18,539 nt of DNA from Bacteroidia bacterium (GTDB lineage: Bacteria; Bacteroidota; Bacteroidia; Flavobacteriales; Flavobacteriaceae): the NCBI GenBank assembly GCA_018679315.1, contig JAHHLF010000091.1, positions 1-18,539 on the forward strand. Reading direction: 5' to 3'. Both the position numbers and the translations under genes were made by a program. Under the pieces are notes generated by a model that ran no database searches, had not been told where the DNA came from, and saw only the letters and a list, made by a program, of their open reading frames with translations. Within the stretch, counting starts at the first letter, position 1; every line of letters starts with the position of its first letter. Of the stretch, positions 1-7,063 are shown in pieces.

Positions 1-104
1 GCTTTCTTGTCGATCATGCCATCATCCTGTGCCTGTATTGTCACAGTAAACAACAAAAAGAACATAGATAAGATCAACAAGGGGTATTTGTGTAATGGTT
101 TCAT
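1..104 (-). CDS. N-terminus of a secreted protein, cut by left window edge
   Basis: Reading the minus strand from the ATG at 104-102 gives 34 codons that stay open to the window edge. The peptide starts MKPLHKYP, continues with a strongly hydrophobic stretch of about 14 residues (LLILSMFFLLFTVT), and ends the export signal with IQAQDDG. This is a typical Sec signal peptide of Bacteroidota, with cleavage probably near the A-Q. Only the first residues of the mature protein (DDGMIDKK) are visible, so the function cannot be told. It lies 84 bases downstream of the S41 peptidase gene on the same strand and may share its transcript. The plus-strand frame covering 7-285 is the antisense shadow of this gene and of the peptidase's 3' end. 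Confidence 0.7.
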   Translation of the reverse strand, partial: MKPLHKYPLLILSMFFLLFTVTIQAQDDGMIDKK

Positions 105-188
105 ACGTGTATTGTTTTTACGATATCAAGGTAAACAATTTTTGTGCCATCTTCTCGAGGCAACTAAAATTCTTTGCTCCCCTACTCC

Positions 189-1868
189 TTACTTCTGCGG
201 ATCGCCTTCTTTCATCTTCTTAAGCATGCTCCGGGCATTGTCGCCTACCCCGCCTTTTGGATCTAGTTCAATGGCTTTGTTGTAATATTCCGTTGCCTTC
301 ACAAGATCTCCGGCTTTCCAATAGGCTTCTGCCAGGCTATCCCAGGTGTTGGCCGAATCTGCAAACATCTGTGTATTCATAGTAAACACATAGATTGCTT
401 CTTCCAGCTGATTGCCCTCCATTAGCCTGTATCCTGCTTTGTTGAATTCCCCCTCAAAATCAAAGAATTTATACCTGGGGTCGCTTACCAACCGCACAGC
501 ATCTGCTTCCAACTGGACCGTATTCCCGGACATGAACAAATTGGTCAGATGGTTCATCGGATTAATAATAAAGTCGTCGTCCTCAAATGCAAGGGCTGCA
601 TCCAGAACAGGATCTTCATTGTTGGTATACTGGGCAAAGGTCGACTCAACCGCCAAATGTGGGGCTGTCCAGGGTCCACCTTCCCATTGAGGCTTGTCTT
701 GCCACCAGGCAAAAGACAAATAGGTCTTGATCCCTGTATTGGGAAGTTGCACTTCCCGGTTATCTCCATAGAAATTGATATTCTCTGAGCTGGGTTCCCC
801 TACAAAAATAGCATTGGTATAATTGCTGAGCTCGTTGATCAGGTTTTGACAGGCAGAGAATGTACGTCTCCCGATGATCACAAATAGTTTTCCTGTTTGA
901 TTGATCTTCTCTGTTTCGATGATGCCTGTAACAACCGGCTTATTTTTATAATTGTTCCCTCCCCCATTGAGTCGGACATCGATCACCAATTTTTCCACCT
1001 CATTATTCTCAATAAAATCGAACACTTTGGCGTAGAAGGTGGGGATATCTTCTGAGGGATCGTCCTGTATCTGGCTTTGTCGCACATAAACCGTTTTCTG
1101 CTCCGGGAGATATTCGTAATAATAGATCTTATCCAGGTTCTTTAAATAGAGAGGGGTTTTTGAGGAGTCACGCACCTGCAACCAATCGTCCCCGGCTTTC
1201 ATATAGCCATATTCCAGGGGCATAGCCATAAAATCACCAGCATTTATTAGGACTCGGAATTCTTTGCCCTCTTTTTCCAAGGTAAACTGTATTGATTTCT
1301 TCAGGGAATCGGTCACCCCCTGGGCATGCAGGAATTCCGGAGAAGTAGCATATAATACGCCATACGCTTTAAAGAATTGATCATTTTCAGAAGGCACAAG
1401 TGGATAGATGGCTTTCATAACGTCATTGATGGCCACGCCTTCAATAGCCACTACTTTGGCCCCAAGGGCATCGGGGTAATCTTTGTGAACTCCCTGGACA
1501 TACATCCCATCGCTAAAATGATACATGGCTACAGGTAATTGCGTTAATTTAATTGGACTATCTCTAAACCCTATACGCGTATGTCCGTATTTAAAAGAGG
1601 CGATGATCCGGGTTAGACCGGCAAAGATTTCATGTTCAGCCATGTTGGGTATGGCCTTATGGAGTTCCTTGACAGAAGTATCAAATTCTTCAGCCGTAAT
1701 TTTCTTAAGCAGGAAGGGATACTCCTGGTGTACTTTCTCTTGCAGGAATGTAAGATCGTCCTGCCATTCTTTAGTGGTGAATTGATTCTGGGCCTGGAGC
1801 AAAAAGTAGCCGGCAAGCATGAACATTCCCAGGATCACTTTTCTCAGTGAGCGGTTAAAACGTTTCAT
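189..1868 (-). CDS. Secreted S41-family peptidase with C-terminal TPR region
   Basis: A 559-residue exported protein. Residues 1-27 form a signal peptide: basic start, hydrophobic core VILGMFMLAG, end LLQAQ. Residues about 30-110 are a helical N-terminal region common in S41 (C-terminal processing/tail-specific protease) relatives. Residues about 110-160 (AKVVAIEGVAINDVMKAI) resemble a degenerate PDZ segment. The S41 core covers about 255-410: LVIDVRLNGGGNN (294-306) is the strand-loop typical of the family, and GRRTFSAC (333-340) carries the expected nucleophile, Ser338. GEPSSENINFYG (357-368) follows as in other members. Residues about 475-550 (AEAYWKAGDLVKATEYYNKA) are a TPR-like helical repeat, an add-on to the usual domain set. 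It probably acts on peptides or proteins in the periplasm or at the cell surface; the substrate is unknown. The start is the first ATG, directly before the signal peptide. I could not assign the catalytic Lys or Glu by eye. Confidence 0.82.
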   Translation of the reverse strand: MKRFNRSLRKVILGMFMLAGYFLLQAQNQFTTKEWQDDLTFLQEKVHQEYPFLLKKITAEEFDTSVKELHKAIPNMAEHEIFAGLTRIIASFKYGHTRIGFRDSPIKLTQLPVAMYHFSDGMYVQGVHKDYPDALGAKVVAIEGVAINDVMKAIYPLVPSENDQFFKAYGVLYATSPEFLHAQGVTDSLKKSIQFTLEKEGKEFRVLINAGDFMAMPLEYGYMKAGDDWLQVRDSSKTPLYLKNLDKIYYYEYLPEQKTVYVRQSQIQDDPSEDIPTFYAKVFDFIENNEVEKLVIDVRLNGGGNNYKNKPVVTGIIETEKINQTGKLFVIIGRRTFSACQNLINELSNYTNAIFVGEPSSENINFYGDNREVQLPNTGIKTYLSFAWWQDKPQWEGGPWTAPHLAVESTFAQYTNNEDPVLDAALAFEDDDFIINPMNHLTNLFMSGNTVQLEADAVRLVSDPRYKFFDFEGEFNKAGYRLMEGNQLEEAIYVFTMNTQMFADSANTWDSLAEAYWKAGDLVKATEYYNKAIELDPKGGVGDNARSMLKKMKEGDPQK

Positions 1869-1928
1869 TTGAATGAATTTTGATTAATGAATAAAATGGT
1901 TGTTAGTAATCTGTAGTTACTAGTCTGC

Positions 1929-1936
1929 TAAAGTTA
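1929..1936 (-). promoter_or_regulatory. Possible -7 element upstream of the S41 peptidase
   Basis: On the minus strand this reads TAACTTTA, one base from the Bacteroidota -7 consensus TAnnTTTG, about 60 bases before the peptidase ATG. The expected -33 region is T-rich but has no TTG. A weak call that rests mainly on the box recurring at other starts in the window. Confidence 0.25.
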
Positions 1937-2023
1937 CACTCCTCTATGTTAAAAAACCAGTGTTTCTGAGCGTCTATTTTGACCCTTGGGCTATACATTC
2001 TTCAGTAGATATATTCTGATATG

Positions 2024-2031
2024 TATCTTTA
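2024..2031 (+). promoter_or_regulatory. Possible -7 element upstream of the TerC-family gene
   Basis: Reads TATCTTTA, one base from TAnnTTTG, 18 bases before the ATG of the TerC-family gene. No matching TTG is visible at the -33 position. The untranslated leader would be very short, which leaves no room for a manganese riboswitch of the kind known ahead of some TerC-family genes in other bacteria. Confidence 0.25.
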
Positions 2032-2049
2032 CTATCTAAATTCGTCTGC

Positions 2050-2994
2050 ATGCTCATTTGGGGAGCCTTTATAGTCATGATCATCCTGTTCCTTGCCTTG
2101 GACCTGGGCGTTTTCAATAAAAGGGATCATGTCATAAGCACACGAGAAGCTAGCAGGTGGACGGCTTTGTGGGTAACAGTAGCAATGAGTTTCAGCGGCG
2201 TAGTCCATTTGCTTTTTACCAATGGGATGATCGAAAACCCCACCGGACTCACACCGGATGGAGCCACAATCAAATACATCACCGGATACCTAATCGAGCT
2301 TTCGCTTAGCGTAGATAATGTATTTGTGATCGCCGTTATATTTTCGGCTTTTAGCATCCCCCCAAAATACCAGCACAGGGTTTTATTCTGGGGAATTCTT
2401 GGCGCCATCATTTGTCGGGCTGTGATGATCTTATTTGGCGTGGCTTTGATCAATAAAGTAGATTGGATCATTTATGTCTTTGGCGTTTTTCTATTATATA
2501 CTGCCTATAAAATGCTGCGTTCGCTAGAAACGAAATTCAATCCGAGAAAATCCTTTGTTTTTAAGCAGATAAAGAAATACATCCCACTGACACATAGTAT
2601 TCACGGTCGGGATTTTATCATAAAAAGGATGGGGATAACGGCAGCAACGCCACTCCTTGTCGCCTTAATAATTATTGAGCTTACAGATGTCATGTTTGCC
2701 CTCGATAGCATACCGGCCATACTCGCCATTACAGCCGACCCCTTTCTTGTTTTTAGTTCCAACATCATGGCAATACTGGGCTTGCGATCTATGTATTTCC
2801 TGGTGTCCCGAATGCTGGCCAAATTCAGGTTTATCAACTATAGCCTCGCAGTTATCCTCGGATTCGTAGGCTTTAAAATGCTAACCAGCCATTATATTGC
2901 TATTCCGGAATGGGCCTCACTTACGCTGATCATAGCGGCGCTTATGGGTGGGATATCCATTTCTATCCTTATCCCTGATGAATATAATTTATAG
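2050..2994 (+). CDS. TerC/Alx-family integral membrane protein, probable metal-ion exporter
   Basis: A 314-residue polytopic protein of the TerC family. Several hydrophobic helices are evident (about 5-22, 38-56, 78-100, 111-131, 138-152, 198-215, 236-252, 264-280, 288-307). The acidic family motifs are in place: LDLGVF (17-22), ELSLSVDNVFVIA (83-95) with Asp89 and Asn90, and ELTDVMFALDSIPA (210-223) with Glu210, Asp213 and Asp219. In other bacteria, Alx/TerC proteins are linked to Mn2+ export and, in tellurite operons, to metal stress. I infer a divalent-metal role here but cannot name the ion. No other tellurium-resistance gene is nearby, so this is the stand-alone chromosomal form. The ATG places the first helix at the terminus, as usual, and no earlier in-frame start is visible. 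It ends 3 bases from the end of the convergent gene. Confidence 0.9.
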   Translation: MLIWGAFIVMIILFLALDLGVFNKRDHVISTREASRWTALWVTVAMSFSGVVHLLFTNGMIENPTGLTPDGATIKYITGYLIELSLSVDNVFVIAVIFSAFSIPPKYQHRVLFWGILGAIICRAVMILFGVALINKVDWIIYVFGVFLLYTAYKMLRSLETKFNPRKSFVFKQIKKYIPLTHSIHGRDFIIKRMGITAATPLLVALIIIELTDVMFALDSIPAILAITADPFLVFSSNIMAILGLRSMYFLVSRMLAKFRFINYSLAVILGFVGFKMLTSHYIAIPEWASLTLIIAALMGGISISILIPDEYNL

Positions 2995-2997
2995 GAA

Positions 2998-3336
2998 TTA
3001 GCTGGACCGCTTTGCGTCTCCGATGTAGGCAATGATCTTGTTTTCCAAGTCCTGGCACATCCTGTGCTGGATACGGAATTGCTCTTCTGGTTGCAAGTCG
3101 CCTTGCGTGCGCTCACTTAAATTCTTAAGAAGTGTCTGATTGTTAGCCTTAATACCATCCAATTCCTGGGATAGGGTTTCCCTACGCTCAAACATGGCAG
3201 GCGTTCTGGGTTCACAGGCATAAGATCTTAAAAGGCGGTGCAGGCCTACCAGGTTTCGGTGATCCTGCTCTACCTTCCGGATGAGCGCGCCATGGCCGGA
3301 GCGCCTATCGGGCAATCTTTTCCGAGTAGTTTCCAT
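2998..3336 (-). CDS. Small charged helical protein, function unknown
   Basis: A 112-residue frame with no signal peptide and no membrane segment, which I do not recognise. The composition is rich in Arg, Glu, Gln and Leu. Residues about 15-40 (IRKVEQDHRNLVGLHRLLRS) and about 47-105 look like amphipathic helices, possibly coiled coil. Two Cys (around 41 and 94) and several His (such as in QHRMCQDLE) are present without a clear metal-binding pattern. Support for being a real gene: it fills the gap between TerC and the E1 gene with only 3 bases to TerC, and it has a TAnnTTTA box 52 bases upstream. Against: no known family. It could be a regulatory or structural protein peculiar to this lineage. 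Confidence 0.6.
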   Translation of the reverse strand: METTRKRLPDRRSGHGALIRKVEQDHRNLVGLHRLLRSYACEPRTPAMFERRETLSQELDGIKANNQTLLKNLSERTQGDLQPEEQFRIQHRMCQDLENKIIAYIGDAKRSS

Positions 3337-3388
3337 AGCTGAATTATTAAGGGTTATTTAGGGAACCGAGGCAAAAACCTGCCTACAA

Positions 3389-3396
3389 TAAAAGTA
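3389..3396 (-). promoter_or_regulatory. Possible -7 element upstream of the 112-residue gene
   Basis: Minus-strand TACTTTTA, one base from TAnnTTTG, 52 bases before the ATG at 3336. No clear TTG at -33. The same octamer occurs before the E1 gene and before the DUF1835 gene. Confidence 0.25.
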
Positions 3397-3460
3397 CGAA
3401 ATCTCTTTATGACTTGGATTCCCTAGTTCCATTTTTGATATGACTTTAACATCTTCCCTT

Positions 3461-3493
3461 GCAAAAACAAAAAAGCCTGGGATATCCCGGGCT
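3461..3493 (-). terminator. Rho-independent terminator of the E1 gene
   Basis: On the minus strand an 8-base-pair stem, AGCCCGGG against CCCAGGCT with one G-T pair and an ATAT loop (3474-3493), is followed by six T, a G and five more T. It lies about 60 bases past the stop of the E1 gene, where a terminator is expected. The plus-strand side has only a weaker T-run (ATTAATTTTT), but no plus-strand gene ends here, so it serves the minus strand. Confidence 0.85.
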
Positions 3494-3555
3494 ATTAATT
3501 TTTGGGAAAGACAAGGCCTGGCTTGGATAAAAAAGAAAACTTAAACCTACGGTAT

Positions 3556-5535
3556 TTAGAAGGCATGTAAGTCATCCAATTCTTGCAGAAACCTTTCCTG
3601 AGGCAAGTATTGTGCTTCTAATTCTTTGGCAAAAGGAACAGGTGTAGGTAAACTGCCTACTCTCCTGACAGGAGCATCCAGGTATTCAAAGCCTTGCTCC
3701 ATGATGAGCGCAGAAATGTCGCTTCCTACACCACCAAACAGGGTATCCTCATGAAGAATGATCACTTTTCCTGTTCGTTTAAGGCTATCCAGGATCATAT
3801 CTGTATCCAGGGGTTGCAGACTGCGCAAGTCTATCAGGTCTGCGCTAATATCTGGTCGCTTCTCCAAGGCTTCTAATGCCCAATGCACGCCCGCCCCGTA
3901 GGTGATAATGCTAATATCTTCTCCTTCTTTGAGTCGACTTGCCTTTCCTAATGGCATGGTATAATAGTCTGTTGGTACATCCTGGTAGACACTTCTATAG
4001 AGCGCTTTGTGCTCAAAAAAGAGGACAGGATTCGGATCATTGATACTTGTGGCCAATAAGCCTTTGGCATCATACGGAAAGGCCGGATAGACCACTTTTA
4101 AACCCGGCGTCTTTGTAAACCAAGCTTCATTTGTTTGTGAATGGAAAGGTCCAGCCCCTACTCCTGCCCCGCAGGGCATGCGGATCACTACATCTGCTTT
4201 TTGCGCCCATCGGTAGTGCACTTTGGCCAGGTAGTTCACGATCGGGTTAAAGCCGGTACTGACAAAATCTGCAAATTGCATTTCCATTACTGTCTTCATG
4301 TTCTGGATAGACAACCCCATGGCTGCTGAAACAATAGCCGATTCACAAATAGGTGTATTCCGCACCCTGGCTGTACCAAATTGTTCGGCAAATCCCTCCG
4401 TGATCTTGAAAACACCGCCATATTCTGCAATATCCTGTCCCAGGATCACCAAATTGTCATGGGCTTCCATACTCTGTCTTAAGCCCTGGGAGATGGCATC
4501 TACTAATCGGATATTTTCGGTCTCGTCATTGGGCGCTGTTTCTTGATACTCAAAAGGATGATAGACATCATTTAATTCTGTATCCTTATCAACAGTAACA
4601 GCTTCCTCATTATAGGCCATTTGTAATTCGTGTTCGATCTCTTGCTGCAGCTTCTCACGGATCTTTTCTCTTTTCCCTTTTTTTAGGATGCCTTCTTTTT
4701 TCAGGTATTTTTCAAAGTTGGCGATCGGATCTTTTTGTGCCCAGCTGTCCATTAATTCCCGAGGGACATATTTAGTGCCACTCGCTTCTTCATGACCCCG
4801 CATCCTGAAAGTTTTGAATTCGATCAGGACAGGGCGCGGCTTTTTACGCATGCTTTTGCTGAGCTTATTAATCAGGCTGAATACTTCAATAATATTGTTG
4901 CCATCAACGATATGAGATTCCATCCCATAGCCTATGCCTTTGTCGGCCAGGTGTTCGCAACGGAATTGCTCGTTTACGGGCGTGGAAAGCCCGTAGCCAT
5001 TATTCTCAATACAAAATAACACAGGCAGGTCCCATACGGCGGCTACATTTAGGGCTTCGTGAAAATCCCCTTCACTGGTGGCGCCTTCCCCTGTAAAAAC
5101 GGCTGTTACTTTCTTGCGTTCCTTTAGGGTGTCGGCTAAGGCTATGCCATCGGCTACGCCCAGTTGCGGACCTAAATGGGAGATCATGCCCACGATCTTG
5201 TATTCCGGGGCACCAAAGTGGAAACTACGGTCACGGCCCTTGGTAAACCCTCTGGCTTTCCCTTGCCACTGAGAGAAGAGTCGGACCAAGGGTACTTCCC
5301 GTGTTGTAAACACGCCTAAATTTCGGTGCATAGGCAGGATAAATTCATCTGGGTCCAGTGCCATGGTCACACCAACAGAGATGGCCTCTTGCCCTATTCC
5401 ACTAAACCATTTGGAGATCTTGCCTTGCCGAAGGAGCACCAGCATCTTTTCTTCGATCAATCGAGGTTTCAACATGGCTTTATACAACTTCAGTGTGAGT
5501 TTTTTGCTTAAAGCGTTTGCGGGATATTTGATCAT
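3556..5535 (-). CDS. Fused E1 alpha/beta subunit of a 2-oxo acid (branched-chain type) dehydrogenase
   Basis: A 659-residue thiamine-diphosphate enzyme joining both E1 subunits in one chain. The alpha half (about 10-330) carries the ThDP/Mg2+ motif: FTGEGATSEGDFHEALN (147-163), ending in IENN (176-179). The beta half (about 340-650) begins NIRLVDAISQGLRQSM and contains ILGQDIAEYGG (364-374), the conserved GPFHSQTNEAWF (462-473) with His465, and the C-terminal domain with ILHEDTLFGGVG (593-604). It would decarboxylate a 2-oxo acid and pass the acyl group to a lipoyl E2. The beta-half motifs favour branched-chain 2-oxo acids (2-oxoisovalerate) over pyruvate, though the substrate is inferred. 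In that case it feeds branched-chain amino-acid breakdown and iso-fatty-acid primers, which Flavobacteriaceae use heavily. No E2 or E3 gene lies beside it, so they must be encoded elsewhere. It is a single-gene transcript ending at the 3461-3493 terminator. Confidence 0.9.
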   Translation of the reverse strand: MIKYPANALSKKLTLKLYKAMLKPRLIEEKMLVLLRQGKISKWFSGIGQEAISVGVTMALDPDEFILPMHRNLGVFTTREVPLVRLFSQWQGKARGFTKGRDRSFHFGAPEYKIVGMISHLGPQLGVADGIALADTLKERKKVTAVFTGEGATSEGDFHEALNVAAVWDLPVLFCIENNGYGLSTPVNEQFRCEHLADKGIGYGMESHIVDGNNIIEVFSLINKLSKSMRKKPRPVLIEFKTFRMRGHEEASGTKYVPRELMDSWAQKDPIANFEKYLKKEGILKKGKREKIREKLQQEIEHELQMAYNEEAVTVDKDTELNDVYHPFEYQETAPNDETENIRLVDAISQGLRQSMEAHDNLVILGQDIAEYGGVFKITEGFAEQFGTARVRNTPICESAIVSAAMGLSIQNMKTVMEMQFADFVSTGFNPIVNYLAKVHYRWAQKADVVIRMPCGAGVGAGPFHSQTNEAWFTKTPGLKVVYPAFPYDAKGLLATSINDPNPVLFFEHKALYRSVYQDVPTDYYTMPLGKASRLKEGEDISIITYGAGVHWALEALEKRPDISADLIDLRSLQPLDTDMILDSLKRTGKVIILHEDTLFGGVGSDISALIMEQGFEYLDAPVRRVGSLPTPVPFAKELEAQYLPQERFLQELDDLHAF

Positions 5536-5567
5536 AGTTTAGCTGGCCTTCTCTTCCTTACGGAATA

Positions 5568-5575
5568 TAAAAGTA
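5568..5575 (-). promoter_or_regulatory. Possible -7 element upstream of the E1 gene
   Basis: Minus-strand TACTTTTA, 32 bases before the E1 start, with a TTTC about 18 bases further upstream in place of the usual TTTG. It sits in the 125-base divergent region shared with the oxygenase gene. Confidence 0.3.
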
Positions 5576-5632
5576 AGTATTTTGAAACGATATGAAAGTC
5601 CCTGCCTTTAGAGTGTAACAGGCATAATTTTG

Positions 5633-5640
5633 TACCTTTG
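5633..5640 (+). promoter_or_regulatory. Promoter -7 element of the oxygenase/SUI1 operon
   Basis: TACCTTTG is an exact match to the Bacteroidota -7 consensus TAnnTTTG, 20 bases before the oxygenase ATG. A TTTA at 5607-5610 may be the -33 element, with a 22-base spacer. Confidence 0.5.
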
Positions 5641-5660
5641 AGAGACTAAAATCAGGAAAT

Positions 5661-6611
5661 ATGAGTGCAATACCCAGCGTAGATCTACGCGATTTTGTTT
5701 CGGGTGAACCCGAACGGAAAGCAAAATTTGTCAGGGAGTTAGGGGCGGCTTTTGAATCGATCGGATTTGTAGCCTTAAGCGGACATTTTCTTTCGGATCA
5801 ATTGGTAAAAGACCTGTATGAACAAATCAAACAATTCTTTGCCTTGCCACAAGATGTCAAGGACTCATATGAAATAGAGGGGATTGGCGGACAGCGAGGC
5901 TATACTTCTTTTGGTAAAGAGCACGCCAAAGGTAGAAAAGAAGGCGATTTGAAAGAGTTTTGGCATTTTGGTCAGTATGTAGAAAATAACCCCACTTTAG
6001 AAGAAGAATATCCGGATAATGTGACGGTTTCTGAATTGCCCGACTTTAATAAGGTAGGGAAGGAAACCTATAAAATGCTTGAGAAAACAGCTCAGTACGT
6101 CTTGCGTGCCCTTGCACTACACCTGGGATTGGAAGAAACCTTTTTTGATGAATATATCTATAATGGAAATTCAATCCTGCGGCCTATCCACTACCCTCCT
6201 ATTACCCAGGAACCTGAGAAGGCGGTAAGAGCTGCGGCCCATGGCGATATAAACCTTATTACATTATTAATGGGCGCGCACGGGAAAGGACTTCAGGTGC
6301 AAAACCATAAAGGCGAATGGGTAGATGCTATTGCAAGACCAGACCAATTGATGATCAATGTAGGAGATATGTTATCGCGGCTGGCGAATAATTCCTTAAA
6401 ATCTACCATCCACCGAGTGGTGAACCCACCCCGTGAACTATGGGGTACATCGAGGTATTCCATTCCTTTCTTTATGCATCCCATTAGCGATATGCCCTTG
6501 AATTGCCTGGAAAATTGCATTGATGATGCGCATCCAAAGTTGTACGAGGACATTACAGCTGGGGAATTCCTTCATGAGCGACTCATTGATCTGGGCCTAA
6601 TTAAAAAGTAA
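5661..6611 (+). CDS. Isopenicillin N synthase-type Fe(II)/2-oxoglutarate oxygenase
   Basis: A 316-residue soluble enzyme with the layout of the plant/bacterial DIOX family. The N-terminal DIOX_N region (about 3-120) starts with IPSVDLRDF and includes the helix before GFVALSGH (35-42). The 2OG-FeII core (about 170-275) has the metal triad His194-Gly-Asp196 (AAAHGDINLITLL) and His251 (STIHRVVNPP), plus the Arg265-x-Ser267 pair (SRYSIPFF) that binds 2-oxoglutarate in most members. All key residues are present, so it should be active. The family name does not imply beta-lactam synthesis: members oxidise many small molecules and the substrate is unknown. It is first in a two-gene unit: the SUI1-like gene starts two bases after its stop, which suggests translational coupling. 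An exact TAnnTTTG box lies just upstream. Confidence 0.88.
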   Translation: MSAIPSVDLRDFVSGEPERKAKFVRELGAAFESIGFVALSGHFLSDQLVKDLYEQIKQFFALPQDVKDSYEIEGIGGQRGYTSFGKEHAKGRKEGDLKEFWHFGQYVENNPTLEEEYPDNVTVSELPDFNKVGKETYKMLEKTAQYVLRALALHLGLEETFFDEYIYNGNSILRPIHYPPITQEPEKAVRAAAHGDINLITLLMGAHGKGLQVQNHKGEWVDAIARPDQLMINVGDMLSRLANNSLKSTIHRVVNPPRELWGTSRYSIPFFMHPISDMPLNCLENCIDDAHPKLYEDITAGEFLHERLIDLGLIKK

Positions 6612-6613
6612 AA

Positions 6614-6943
6614 ATGGATCTGCAAGACCAGCTAAAAAACCTATTTCCAGATCACGAACCAGAACCGGAGAAGATCGCCCCTAAAAAAGATATACAGCTC
6701 TGGATGCAGGAAGCTCCTTTGCTGTGCAAATACGAAAAAAGGAAGGGAAAGCCCATTACATTGATCGAAGGCTATACGGGCGCTGACCGGGATTTTAAGA
6801 CCCTTACTAAGCACTTAAAATCTAAATTTAGTACCGGGGGCACTTATAAAAACGATGTAATACTGATCCAGGGCGATTTCAGGGATAAGATCATGCAAAC
6901 CCTACAAGGCCTTGGCTTTACTACCAAAAGGGTTGGCGGCTAA
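6614..6943 (+). CDS. SUI1/eIF1-like (YciH-type) translation factor
   Basis: A 109-residue protein. After a charged, Pro- and Glu-rich N-terminus (about 1-25), the SUI1 fold covers about 35-107, with alternating strands around PITLIEGYTGADRDFKTL (47-64) and the family signature FSTGGTYKNDVILIQGD (72-88), closing with LGFTTKRVGG. SUI1-domain proteins (eIF1 in eukaryotes, YciH in bacteria) affect start-codon fidelity on the small ribosomal subunit; YciH is optional in bacteria. I infer a similar modulatory role. The gene starts two bases after the oxygenase stop codon and so depends on that gene's promoter. No terminator is visible downstream. Confidence 0.9.
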   Translation: MDLQDQLKNLFPDHEPEPEKIAPKKDIQLWMQEAPLLCKYEKRKGKPITLIEGYTGADRDFKTLTKHLKSKFSTGGTYKNDVILIQGDFRDKIMQTLQGLGFTTKRVGG

Positions 6944-7006
6944 GTATTTGTCCGGTGGACGTTGGCAAGTGTTAATAAAGGTTGCGTCAATTTCTGTTAA
7001 TTTTTT

Positions 7007-7036
7007 TTTGATTTCTACGAGTAAATAGTACTTTTA
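7007..7036 (+). promoter_or_regulatory. Promoter of the DUF1835/phosphorylase/binding-fold operon
   Basis: TTTG at 7007-7010 (end of a run of nine T), an 18-base spacer, then TACTTTTA at 7029-7036, 27 bases before the ATG. This is the best-spaced match in the window to the Bacteroidota TTTG / TAnnTTTG promoter, with the last base A instead of G. Confidence 0.5.
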
Positions 7037-7063
7037 GTCGTCATAACCTAAACTGCTACCTAA

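Noticed and set aside
7..285. Plus-strand open frame of 92 codons at the left edge
   Set aside because: It is antisense to a convincing signal peptide (3-104, minus) and to the 3' end of the S41 peptidase gene, and has no recognisable protein character.
1937..2049. Possible manganese (yybP-ykoY type) riboswitch ahead of the TerC-family gene
   Set aside because: No paired helices or conserved loops are visible, and a likely -7 box sits 18 bases before the ATG, leaving no leader long enough.
2050..2994. Tellurite-resistance operon
   Set aside because: Only the TerC-family gene is present, with no TerA/B/D/E/Z relatives around it; stand-alone TerC/Alx proteins are common.
5661..6611. Beta-lactam biosynthesis suggested by the isopenicillin N synthase resemblance
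   Set aside because: No peptide synthetase or other beta-lactam pathway gene is nearby; the resemblance reflects the wide DIOX fold only.
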